Assembly: GCF_005876835.1 (NCBI RefSeq)
Contig: NZ_PPSW01000006.1
Coordinates: 248,001 to 312,000, forward strand
DNA length: 64,000 nucleotides
Source of the DNA: Pseudoalteromonas phenolica
GTDB taxonomy: Bacteria; Pseudomonadota; Gammaproteobacteria; Enterobacterales; Alteromonadaceae
Direction: 5' to 3'
A program made the position numbers and the translations under genes. Shown here piece by piece: positions 17,230-25,503 of the stretch. Below the pieces are notes generated by a model. It was given only the letters and a program-made list of their open reading frames with translations. It was not told the origin of the DNA and made no database searches. Position 1 is the first letter of the stretch, and every line of letters starts with the position of its first letter.

Positions 17230-19342
17230 TATAAACAGCCTGATAGTTTTTTTGCTTTTAATTATTGCATCTAGCTTGTCTTTGCCTTCTTCTGCAGAAG
17301 AATCATCATCAACGGAAGGTAAGACTACGATTATAGAAGTGGGCAATAAACTATTTTTGAATATGCCCAATGAAGCAGATTTTGAAGATGTATTTGAGGT
17401 GGATAAAAAAGGTCAAATCAATGTGCCTGAAATAGGCAAGGTGACAGTGGCAGGTAAAACCATTCAACGCGTCGAAAATGAAATTAAATTGCAGTTGAGC
17501 GGAGTTTACAAAGGTCTTGAGCAGTTTTATGTAGAAATAAGAGCAAGAGATTTACTGGTTACCGTTTTAGGTTATGTGAATGAGCCTTCTCAAGTCAGTA
17601 TTCCTGAAGATGGCAATATACAAATGGTCATCTCGCGGGCTGGGGGGCTAAAACCGGGAGCTCAGCTAAATAAGCTTCAGATCCGTCGCGGTGACGAAAG
17701 TATCAGTTTTGATTATAAGGCATATCTTGATAGTGGCGACCCGAATAAGCTTCCAGCGCTAAGATCAGGTGACATTGTCTTTGTTCCAGTTTCGCCCCTT
17801 CTTGGTAATGTACAAATCGATTTCGACGCCCAAACGCTATCAGCATCCGGTGATGCTGAAGGCAATGAGAAAGCTGTGACGCTGTTTGGTGAGTTACACA
17901 GTCCAGGCAGTTTTTCTTACAAAGAAGATATGAACATTATTGATGCATTAATGCGTGCAGAAGGGGTAACGCGCTATGCAGATGTAACAAAAATTCGTGT
18001 TATACGTAATGGCGAGCCTGAAATATTTGATTTGAAACAGTATTTAGACTCTGGTGAAGAATCTTTACTACCAAGAATAGAAGGTGGTACCACAATCTAT
18101 GTGCCGATTATGGTTGAAGATGTGAATACCACGGCAAGAACCGTTTATATTATGGGTGAAGTTCAAAAACCAGGCGCCTATGAATCAACAGATAAAATAG
18201 GCTTTTTAGATATTCTAGCTAATGCTGGTGGACCTACTCGTTTTGCTGAAACACGACAAATCAGAATTTTGAAGCCATCTGGTGAAAGTATTTATTTTGA
18301 TTTGCAATCTTACAGTGATGGCGTAGCAACTTCTCCAATCCCACCAATTAACCCAGGAGATGTTGTATTTGTACCAGAAAAAACAGATATCAATGAAAAA
18401 AGCTGGCTGAAAGTACCGCCTCAACGCGCAGTAAAAGTGATGGGCGCCGTGAATAGTCCAGGGCGTTATGAATGGAGTGATGAAATGGATTTCACGGATT
18501 TATTTGCACACGCTGGTGGCCCAACTAAAGGGGCTAATGTAAACGATATTAAGATTTTTAGAGCAGGCGAAGTTTTACAGCGCTTTAGTATGGATGATTA
18601 CGTAAATAGTCCTGACGGTAGTTACCCGCTACCTAGCATTCAAGCAGGTGATACTATTATCGTTGAAGAATTACCACATGACCCTAAAGACAACAAATCA
18701 CAATGGGTGAGACAAGATCCAGATACTTCAATTTATGTGATGGGACAAGTCGGTGCCCCTGGCCGATATGCATTTGATGAGTCACTGCATTTCATTGATA
18801 TTTTATCTGCAGCTGACGGCCCTAACAGTAATGCTGACATTAGAAATATTCGCATAACGCACCGCAATGGCTATGAAGCCAGAGTGAGCAAACTAGACCT
18901 AGCACTTTATTTTGAGACCGGCGATGAGACACTTTTTCCGAAAGTACTCCCTGGAGACACAATCTATATTCCTGAGAAATCCCGAGATTGGTTGAGTCGA
19001 AAAAAAGAAAATGTTGTTCGCGTGATGGGCGCAATCAAAACACCCGGACGCTACTCGTTTGATGATTCAATGACTTTACTTGATTTATTAGCAGAAGCAG
19101 GTGGCCCGACAGGAAGTGCCTTAATCGAAAACATTGTTGTGATAAATCACTCATGTTGTAAAGAGCAAGCGAGACGTTTCGACCTTGAAGAGTTTATACG
19201 TGAACCTAATTCGATGCACATTCCTGTTTTACGTGCTGGTGATACCGTATATATACCTGATCAAGGCCAAGACTTTGGACAAAGAGCGAAAAGTTCAATT
19301 GTCGATTTCTTAACAATACTTGCATTGGCGGTTGGGCTATGA
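17216..19342 (+). CDS. sypC: SLBB-domain polysaccharide export protein (Wza-like, SypC-like)
   Basis: A 708-residue secreted protein with a signal peptide (SLIVFLLLIIASSLSLPSSA). An N-terminal poly-export domain follows (about residues 38-110, with FEVDKKGQINVPEIGKV). Then come six tandem SLBB-type repeats, each opening like VxVMGxVxxPGRY and containing AGGPT, at roughly residues 115, 220, 310, 405, 500 and 595. Wza has far fewer. The C-terminus is a hydrophobic helix (SSIVDFLTILALAVGL), which could be the membrane-spanning end. I chose ATG 17216, seven bases after AGGAG, over the GTG at 17213. It is the likely outer-membrane exit for the polymer. Confidence 0.86.
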   Translation: MVKNNINSLIVFLLLIIASSLSLPSSAEESSSTEGKTTIIEVGNKLFLNMPNEADFEDVFEVDKKGQINVPEIGKVTVAGKTIQRVENEIKLQLSGVYKGLEQFYVEIRARDLLVTVLGYVNEPSQVSIPEDGNIQMVISRAGGLKPGAQLNKLQIRRGDESISFDYKAYLDSGDPNKLPALRSGDIVFVPVSPLLGNVQIDFDAQTLSASGDAEGNEKAVTLFGELHSPGSFSYKEDMNIIDALMRAEGVTRYADVTKIRVIRNGEPEIFDLKQYLDSGEESLLPRIEGGTTIYVPIMVEDVNTTARTVYIMGEVQKPGAYESTDKIGFLDILANAGGPTRFAETRQIRILKPSGESIYFDLQSYSDGVATSPIPPINPGDVVFVPEKTDINEKSWLKVPPQRAVKVMGAVNSPGRYEWSDEMDFTDLFAHAGGPTKGANVNDIKIFRAGEVLQRFSMDDYVNSPDGSYPLPSIQAGDTIIVEELPHDPKDNKSQWVRQDPDTSIYVMGQVGAPGRYAFDESLHFIDILSAADGPNSNADIRNIRITHRNGYEARVSKLDLALYFETGDETLFPKVLPGDTIYIPEKSRDWLSRKKENVVRVMGAIKTPGRYSFDDSMTLLDLLAEAGGPTGSALIENIVVINHSCCKEQARRFDLEEFIREPNSMHIPVLRAGDTVYIPDQGQDFGQRAKSSIVDFLTILALAVGL

Positions 19343-20046
19343 AGTTAATTCCTACAGAATATCAAGAAGTTGAAGCTGTCTATAAAAATATTGTAGACAA
19401 AAAAGCCAAGTGTTTATGTGTTTTTTCTCCTGTTGGAGAAGAGGGCACAAGTTCAATTTCGGTTTGCTTAGCAAGAAGACTACAAACCATCGACAAGAAA
19501 GTGTTATTAGTTGACTTAAACTCGTATAACCCAATGTCATTTGATTGGTTAGAAGAGCAGATGGATGACCAAGGCTGGAGTTTTGATGATATAAGCTGTC
19601 AGCTTTATACAAAACGATTGAAGCAGTTTGACTTTCTAACGGTTAAAGAGTTGAAAGAAGACGCACAAGTAAGAGAGTTTGGCATTTTACAGCAAGCTAT
19701 TCTAATGCTTGAACAGGAGTTCACTTATATCATCTTTGATATGCCACCTTTGATGCAAAATAATCGACAAAATATTCCGCTTCATGTTATTTCAAGTGCA
19801 ACAGACATGGCTATTTTGAATGTGGCACTTGGCATTAACAATGAAGAACAAGTTCAAGTCAGTGTAGATAAAATTAAAAAAGCCAATTTCAAACATATTG
19901 AAGTCGTCGTGAGTCAGTTCGCTCTACCTCCGTTAGGCCCGCGTTTAATTGAAAGTGTTGAGCATAGATTAAATCGTTTTCCTTGGCTCAAAGTAAAATT
20001 AATCACCGCGATTAAGAAACAAAAATGGTTATTTGAAGCGGTATGA
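19339..20046 (+). CDS. sypD: CpsD/CapB-like ATPase with a degenerate P-loop (SypD-like)
   Basis: A 235-residue ParA/MinD-fold protein of the bacterial tyrosine kinase type. Walker A' is intact (VLLVDLNSYNP) and Walker B is recognisable (YIIFDMPPLMQNN). The P-loop, normally GEGKS/T, reads SPVGEEGTSS here and lacks the lysine that contacts phosphates. The C-terminus has no tyrosine cluster. It is expected to act with the Wzz-like SypO in chain-length control, but kinase activity is doubtful on sequence. It overlaps the sypC stop by 4 bases. Confidence 0.78.
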   Translation: MKLIPTEYQEVEAVYKNIVDKKAKCLCVFSPVGEEGTSSISVCLARRLQTIDKKVLLVDLNSYNPMSFDWLEEQMDDQGWSFDDISCQLYTKRLKQFDFLTVKELKEDAQVREFGILQQAILMLEQEFTYIIFDMPPLMQNNRQNIPLHVISSATDMAILNVALGINNEEQVQVSVDKIKKANFKHIEVVVSQFALPPLGPRLIESVEHRLNRFPWLKVKLITAIKKQKWLFEAV

Positions 20047-20053
20047 GGTAACT

Positions 20054-21544
20054 ATGTCGACACTGTTTTATAGAAGGTTTAATCTAGTCTGGCCTGCAAT
20101 TCAGTCAGTGAGAGAAATATTGCATCATTACCTTAAGCAGATGAAGGTATCTAAGGAAGACATTGATAATACAGGCCTTGTATTAACAGAGTATCTATCG
20201 AATTTAATTCGTCATTCAGAAGGTGAAGATGGCGTAATGACCCTAGTAATAGACAATATTAAAGGAGGCGTTGCCCTAACTATTATCGATAATACACAAT
20301 TTTTTGCTGAATTTGCTCAAGACAAACAAAACGACAGAAGTGCAGTGATAAACGATGGGCAGTTAAAAGAAGGTGGTATGGGTTTGGCACTAATCAATCA
20401 CTACTTCCCACAATATCAATACTATGAAGAGTCAGCGCAAAACCATTTCAGAATCACACTCACCAGCAATTCAGATAAAACCAAAGTCGTCATTATAGAG
20501 GACGAACTATCAACCCTAAAATTAATCGAGTGCTATCTAAAAGATGATTATGCCGTGTATGCATTCGATTGCGAATATAAAGCTCATTCATTTATATCAA
20601 AACATGACGTTGATTTATTGCTAATAGATTTGAATTTAAATCAGATGTTGGCAACTAAATTCATCGAACAGATAAACCGTTATCAACATTTAGCCAATCT
20701 CGGGATCATCGTTATGTCTATTGACGATGCGATTGATACGATCAAGCAAACAGTGTCTGTGGGTATAGACGACTATGTAATTAAGCCACTCAACAAAGAA
20801 GACATTCAACTTATTTGTGAACGTGTTTTAAGACGAAAAAAAGATACACTCAGATCAAAGGTTAAAAATGCATACAGCAATAATTTAATAGAGCTAGATT
20901 CGAATAAATCATTGTCAGTGTTTGGCAGTGCAACACACGAAAGAAGTGGAGATTTTGTTTTAAATTACAGTAACAAAGAAAAAGGTGAACACTTTGTATT
21001 TTTAGTTGATGTCATGGGTCATGGCGAAGCTGCCGCAAATACGGCGAGTGAATTAAAAGGCTTTATTTATGGGCTAGTAAAGAACTCAAATGATTTATCG
21101 AGCATGGTGAACGATTTGAACGACGCAGTAATTAACGGAATTTGTATTAATAAAGACAAAATATTCACTTTGCTGGGGTTTAAATTTGTCGACGACACGC
21201 TTGAATACATCAATATCGGTCAACCTAGTTTCTTACTCATTGATAAACAAAACGACACTGTAATGTCATTAGAGTCGAGCGAGCCTATCATAGGGTTAAA
21301 CGCTTCATATCAATACAACTCAAAATCTTTGGTTTTACCCTCGTCAGCTTACATCATCGCTTTTACTGATGGTCTTCACGAGAATAGTGACAAGTTTAGT
21401 GCATCAGAAGAGTTTATTAAAAATAAGCTGAGTGAGATGAGCTTTCAAAGTACTGAATTTCAAACACAACTTTGGCAAAAATGCCTACCTGATTTAACAA
21501 AAGAGATTGACGATTCAACATTACTGGTTCTTAATAAAGTATAG
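20054..21544 (+). CDS. sypE: RsbW-like kinase / receiver / PP2C phosphatase SypE
   Basis: A 496-residue protein with three domains in the order found in Vibrio fischeri SypE. Residues 1-140 form an RsbW-like ATPase (N-box E46, N50, H54; D79; G2 box GGMG at 107-110). Residues 143-262 are a receiver (acidic pair E149/D150, phospho-acceptor D192 in LLIDLNLN, K244). Residues 280-496 are a SpoIIE/PP2C phosphatase (D319 in VDVMGHG; AFTDGLHE). In Vibrio it phosphorylates or dephosphorylates SypA depending on its receiver. The start is ATG 20054, preceded by GAGG; the in-frame TTG at 20033 overlaps sypD. All three domains look active. Confidence 0.9.
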   Translation: MSTLFYRRFNLVWPAIQSVREILHHYLKQMKVSKEDIDNTGLVLTEYLSNLIRHSEGEDGVMTLVIDNIKGGVALTIIDNTQFFAEFAQDKQNDRSAVINDGQLKEGGMGLALINHYFPQYQYYEESAQNHFRITLTSNSDKTKVVIIEDELSTLKLIECYLKDDYAVYAFDCEYKAHSFISKHDVDLLLIDLNLNQMLATKFIEQINRYQHLANLGIIVMSIDDAIDTIKQTVSVGIDDYVIKPLNKEDIQLICERVLRRKKDTLRSKVKNAYSNNLIELDSNKSLSVFGSATHERSGDFVLNYSNKEKGEHFVFLVDVMGHGEAAANTASELKGFIYGLVKNSNDLSSMVNDLNDAVINGICINKDKIFTLLGFKFVDDTLEYINIGQPSFLLIDKQNDTVMSLESSEPIIGLNASYQYNSKSLVLPSSAYIIAFTDGLHENSDKFSASEEFIKNKLSEMSFQSTEFQTQLWQKCLPDLTKEIDDSTLLVLNKV

Positions 21545-21572
21545 GAAATGATTTTGCAATCAGGAGGTTGCT

Positions 21573-23018
21573 ATGCCAGCGAGTATTTTAATTGTAGAAG
21601 ATACAGAGTCTCTTGCATTACTGTATCAGTCTTACCTTATTCCTACAGGTCTAAAAACCTTTGTGGCCGGTACAGGGCAAGCTGCATTAGATTATTTAGA
21701 TGCTAATCAACCTGATTTAATCATTTTAGATATCATGCTGCCAGATATGAGCGGCATGGACATCTTAGCGCAATTGCCTGATCAAAATCGTCCTGATGTT
21801 ATTGTACTCACAGCCCATGCGAGTAAGGAGCTGGCTGTAGAAGCAATTCGTCACGGTGCTATCGATTTCCTAGAAAAGCCGATTGATGCTGAACGTTTTA
21901 GGATCACGGTAAACAATGGTTTAAAATTAAAAACACTCAGCAAAAAAGTTGAAGAGTATCAATCAACGTTTGAAAACGGTCGTTTTTGCCAGTTGATAGG
22001 CAAATCTTCTGTAATGCAAAGTGTTTATCAAATCATTTCTAATGCGGCGAACTCCAAAGCGACGGTTTTTATCACTGGTGAAAGTGGCACGGGTAAAGAG
22101 CTGTGTGCCAAAGCGGTGCACGAGTGTAGTGATCGAAAACAAGCTCCGTTTGTTGCACTAAACTGTGCAGCGATCCCCAAAGATTTAATAGAAAGTGAAA
22201 TCTTTGGTCACGTCAAAGGTGCTTTTACGGGGGCGACATCAAATCGCGAAGGTGCAGCAGGTCAAGCAGACGGCGGTACGTTATTTCTAGATGAATTATG
22301 CGAAATGGACCTTGGTCTGCAGAGTAAGTTACTCCGCTTTATTCAAACCGGTACTTTCCAAAAAGTAGGCAGTGAAACTTTACAGTCAGTAAATGTTAGG
22401 TTTGTATGTGCAACAAATCGTGATCCTTGGTTAGAAGTGCAAGAAGGGCGTTTTAGAGAAGACTTATATTACCGCCTTTATGTTATTCCGATACAGCTTC
22501 CACCGTTAAGAGAGCGTGGTGAAGATGTTGTGCAAATAGCACAAGCTATGTTTGAACGTATTGCAAAAGAAGAAGGCAAATTTTTTGAAAAGTTAACTGA
22601 AAATGCGAAACAAAAACTGCTTAACTATGATTGGCCAGGTAACGTACGTCAGCTAGAAAACATGATCCGGAATACCTTAGTCATGAATCATAGTGAAGTC
22701 ATTGACGCGCATATGTTTCCTGCTTTCCCAGTTACTAATAGCAACGTCCAACAAATTGCTCCTAACACTCAAGTTAATGCACAATCAACACCTAACCAAT
22801 CATTTGATGCATTGCAAACAGACTCACTTGTTGCAGCACCAAATGAACCTGTTGTTGCAATGCAAAGCCATTTTGATATCAGACCGATGTGGATTGTGGA
22901 AAAAGAGTATATTGAACAAGCAATTGAAATTTGTGGTAACAATATCCCAAAAGCAGCGGCCATGTTAGAGCTTAGCCCTTCAACTATTTATCGAAAAATG
23001 AAAACTTGGGAGCAGTAG
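21573..23018 (+). CDS. sypG: Sigma-54-dependent response regulator SypG
   Basis: A 481-residue NtrC-family activator. Receiver: D53 in IILDIMLPDMSG, T80, K102. AAA+ domain: Walker A GESGTGKE at 169-176 and the sigma-54 contact loop GAFTGA at 216-221, followed by GGTLFLDE. A Gln/Thr-rich linker runs from about 385 to 435. The Fis-type helix-turn-helix is at about 447-478 (GNNIPKAAAMLELSPSTIYR). It is the obvious activator of the sigma-54 promoters in this locus. No sypF hybrid kinase gene lies between it and sypE, so the phosphate donor is encoded elsewhere. An AGGAGG site precedes the ATG. Confidence 0.9.
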   Translation: MPASILIVEDTESLALLYQSYLIPTGLKTFVAGTGQAALDYLDANQPDLIILDIMLPDMSGMDILAQLPDQNRPDVIVLTAHASKELAVEAIRHGAIDFLEKPIDAERFRITVNNGLKLKTLSKKVEEYQSTFENGRFCQLIGKSSVMQSVYQIISNAANSKATVFITGESGTGKELCAKAVHECSDRKQAPFVALNCAAIPKDLIESEIFGHVKGAFTGATSNREGAAGQADGGTLFLDELCEMDLGLQSKLLRFIQTGTFQKVGSETLQSVNVRFVCATNRDPWLEVQEGRFREDLYYRLYVIPIQLPPLRERGEDVVQIAQAMFERIAKEEGKFFEKLTENAKQKLLNYDWPGNVRQLENMIRNTLVMNHSEVIDAHMFPAFPVTNSNVQQIAPNTQVNAQSTPNQSFDALQTDSLVAAPNEPVVAMQSHFDIRPMWIVEKEYIEQAIEICGNNIPKAAAMLELSPSTIYRKMKTWEQ

Positions 23019-23150
23019 TGCCTTAACCATTACCTTCCGAGTTTAAGCTAAATTCTGCAATAAACTTGATCTAAATTAACAGTACTTTTTTTGCTCAGCC
23101 TAAAATCTAATCATAATAATGTTCATTACATAATGGGATGAGTTTTAGGC

Positions 23151-24311
23151 ATGGTAAATTCAACAGATTCGATAAACATTAACAATGGAAACAAAAGGAA
23201 GTGGCAGTTAAATACGTTTTTGAAACTACTAGGGCTTGAACAGAACATATTATTAGACTTATTAAGTTCAAATAATCATTCGAACGACTTTACTCAAAAG
23301 CGCTCTATTTATATCAGAAAACGACTTTGGGTGATGTGTATTTTCTTCGCCATTTCGGTGCCTTTTTTTTCCATTTATGACTTTTATGCCTTCGAATATG
23401 CGCAAGCGACTACCATATTAATTAGTCGCCTTGTTTTGTCAGCCAGTCTACTCGCAATGGCTTATTTTATTAAAAAATGTTGTTCTGCCTTACTCATTAA
23501 AAAAGTAGTCGCACTGTCTTTTTTCCTACCTTCTTTGTTTTATTTAGCTTCAATGATGACCTTTGATAGTCTTAATGACGTGCCATTTATTTTCTCAATG
23601 CTACCTTTTTTGATTTTAGCTATGGTCGGATTATTTCCTCTAACGATTAGAGGAAGCCTTATTCTAATGGCTTTTATATTTTGTCCGTTTGCAATTGTAC
23701 AAAGTCTTTTCTATCAAGGTGATGTTTGGTCACTGTTTAATAATACTTGGTTATTTGTACTGTTCGCCGGGATCAGTTTATGGCTGCAAATAGCTCAACT
23801 TTCAATGTTGATGCACCTCTATAGAGAGTCCACTGTGGATCCTTTAACGAAACTGATAAACAGACGTGTTTTATTACGTTCAATCGAACATTTAAAATCT
23901 GAAGCAAATAAGTTTTCTGTCATTATGTTCGATCTAGATAGATTTAAGCGTATAAACGATACATTTGGTCATATTGCTGGTGATAAGGTACTGAAGGAGG
24001 CTGCATCTGTATTATCAAATTCGGTAAGAAGTACTGATATAGTTTCGCGTTATGGCGGAGAAGAATTTTTAATAGTACTGCCACATAAGTCCAATGCACA
24101 GGCTTTAAAACTGGCAAACGAAATTGCTACCCGATTAAGAGAAACACCTATTGCAGTGAGTAAAGCGCAATCATTGTGTGTAACCTCAAGTATTGGCGTA
24201 ACTGAATATCGTTCCGGCGAAACTACCGAGAATATTTTTAAACGTGTAGATGAACTCTTATACGATGCAAAAGAGCAGGGGAGAGATCGGGTTATATCTG
24301 ATGCTGCGTAA
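23151..24311 (+). CDS. Membrane-bound diguanylate cyclase (GGDEF)
   Basis: A 386-residue protein with about six membrane helices (residues 60-225) as an N-terminal sensor and a C-terminal GGDEF domain from about residue 232. The active site reads SRYGGEEFLIVLP, a catalytically competent signature, and an RSTD sequence five residues upstream fits the RxxD product-inhibition site. It would make c-di-GMP in response to an unknown membrane or periplasmic signal. It follows sypG on the same strand after 132 bases. A shared function in biofilm control is plausible but unproven. Confidence 0.9.
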   Translation: MVNSTDSININNGNKRKWQLNTFLKLLGLEQNILLDLLSSNNHSNDFTQKRSIYIRKRLWVMCIFFAISVPFFSIYDFYAFEYAQATTILISRLVLSASLLAMAYFIKKCCSALLIKKVVALSFFLPSLFYLASMMTFDSLNDVPFIFSMLPFLILAMVGLFPLTIRGSLILMAFIFCPFAIVQSLFYQGDVWSLFNNTWLFVLFAGISLWLQIAQLSMLMHLYRESTVDPLTKLINRRVLLRSIEHLKSEANKFSVIMFDLDRFKRINDTFGHIAGDKVLKEAASVLSNSVRSTDIVSRYGGEEFLIVLPHKSNAQALKLANEIATRLRETPIAVSKAQSLCVTSSIGVTEYRSGETTENIFKRVDELLYDAKEQGRDRVISDAA

Positions 24312-24345
24312 CCATTTGATTTTATAAATTCTGAGTGTTAACGAA

Positions 24346-24371
24346 AAAATCCCCACATTTGTGGGGATTTT
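24346..24371. terminator. Bidirectional rho-independent terminator
   Basis: AAAATCCCCAC and GTGGGGATTTT form a perfect 11-bp stem with an ATTT loop, between the convergent cyclase and lipoprotein genes. Confidence 0.88.
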
Positions 24372-24396
24372 GGTATGAGCTGTTAAGATATTTAAA

Positions 24397-24645
24397 TTAC
24401 TTTAAACCTTTGCTCGAGAATAATGTCACTTTATCTGACACAAGTGTGATTGTGATGTTTTTCTCTTCACCGCCCCAGACACAATTTGTGTGTAATGTTT
24501 TTTCTTCACACGAATCAGCTGACCCTATTATTGCTTCAACTTCAGCTTTGTCCATGCCGACTTTGATTTTGTCGTAGTTTTCTTTATTTACTTTTGAACA
24601 GCCAGCTAATGTAAGTAGTGCTGCAACTAGTAGTAGTTTTTTCAT
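24397..24645 (-). CDS. Small SmpA/BamE-like lipoprotein
   Basis: An 82-residue lipoprotein with signal helix and lipobox LTLAGC (C16). The mature part, NYDKIKVGMDKAEVEAIIGSADSCEE, is the short SmpA/OmlA-like (BLIP-like) fold seen in DUF3862-type proteins, in which 'xxIxxGMxxxEVxxxlG' is the core. It lacks the extra features that would make it BamE itself. It stands as the last minus-strand gene after csiV with a 15-base gap. The function is unknown. Confidence 0.75.
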   Translation of the reverse strand: MKKLLLVAALLTLAGCSKVNKENYDKIKVGMDKAEVEAIIGSADSCEEKTLHTNCVWGGEEKNITITLVSDKVTLFSSKGLK

Positions 24646-24660
24646 ATTAACCCCTCGTGC

Positions 24661-25503
24661 TTAATGTTTATATTTTCTTATTTGAAATATTATCCCGAGT
24701 CTAGGGTGATCTAAGTAATGTATATCACCACTATAAACACGAGTATATTGAGACATTCTTGCTTGTTGTAATTCACCTTCGTTATCAATGAAATTGATAT
24801 CTAGACCTGTAGTAACAAACAAATAATGTCTGACATGAATTTTCATTTGCCCTTCAACTTGCCATTTAAACTCATCGTTAATCGCTTGATGTTGTATAGG
24901 CTTATCTAAAAGGCTAATGTAACCATCATTACTGATGTTATTAATTGCTTTATAGCTGGTTGGTTTAGCAATTTTTTGCCCAGCTATGATTTCAATACTT
25001 GGCGCGCGTCGGCTACTCATTTCAGGAAAGCGCCAGCCAGTGTGTAGTATTGGATTCAACCCTTTACGTTTTAATTTATTCAAAACAGATTCAAATTGAA
25101 ACTGTTCTTCAGCGAGCAAATACATCGAATCCATATGTTCTTGTGGCTCTGCAAAGGGTGTTAATGGCAAGGCCTGTATTTGTTCAAGATAATTTCTATC
25201 ATCATCACATTGCCAAGAGCTGGATGTTGCCACGATTTGCTGGCTCAATTCTCTAGGATCAAATTGCTGTTCACCTGCCAAACATTGGATCTGACCTTGA
25301 TTGTTTAACCCAGTTTCAATTATATCCAATGTTTTTCGTGCCTGGATCGGTTTACGCTCAAGTTTAAAATCTTCTCGTAATTCAGGCGTTGGTTTTTGCT
25401 CGAAAGCAATGAGTTCAATTTCAAACCAACGGGTTGCGTTTGCATTGGCTGCAAACGCAGTTAAAAACGTCAATGTTGTGAGCTTTAAAAGCTTATGCTT
25501 CAT
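24661..25503 (-). CDS. csiV: CsiV family periplasmic protein
   Basis: A 280-residue protein with a cleavable signal peptide (FLTAFAANANA). The first mature residues, TRWFEIELIAFEQ, and the internal FQFESVLNKLKRKGLNPILHTGWR match the CsiV family of gammaproteobacteria, which has been linked to peptidoglycan binding and activation of LpoA/PBP1a in Vibrio. Its place directly after mfd, overlapping the mfd stop by 4 bases, is the usual neighbourhood. It probably depends on the mfd promoter. Confidence 0.82.
   Translation of the reverse strand: MKHKLLKLTTLTFLTAFAANANATRWFEIELIAFEQKPTPELREDFKLERKPIQARKTLDIIETGLNNQGQIQCLAGEQQFDPRELSQQIVATSSSWQCDDDRNYLEQIQALPLTPFAEPQEHMDSMYLLAEEQFQFESVLNKLKRKGLNPILHTGWRFPEMSSRRAPSIEIIAGQKIAKPTSYKAINNISNDGYISLLDKPIQHQAINDEFKWQVEGQMKIHVRHYLFVTTGLDINFIDNEGELQQARMSQYTRVYSGDIHYLDHPRLGIIFQIRKYKH

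Noticed and set aside
21544-21557. GG-N10-GC pattern before sypG resembling a sigma-54 promoter
   Set aside because: The start would fall about 4 bases before the ATG and cut off the AGGAGG site; the -24 half is poor. Cotranscription with sypE is simpler.
4272-24311. A PEP-CTERM/exosortase (PrsK/PrsR) exopolysaccharide locus
   Set aside because: No exosortase or PrsK-like kinase is visible, and the RsbW-REC-PP2C protein plus STAS protein are specific to the syp arrangement.
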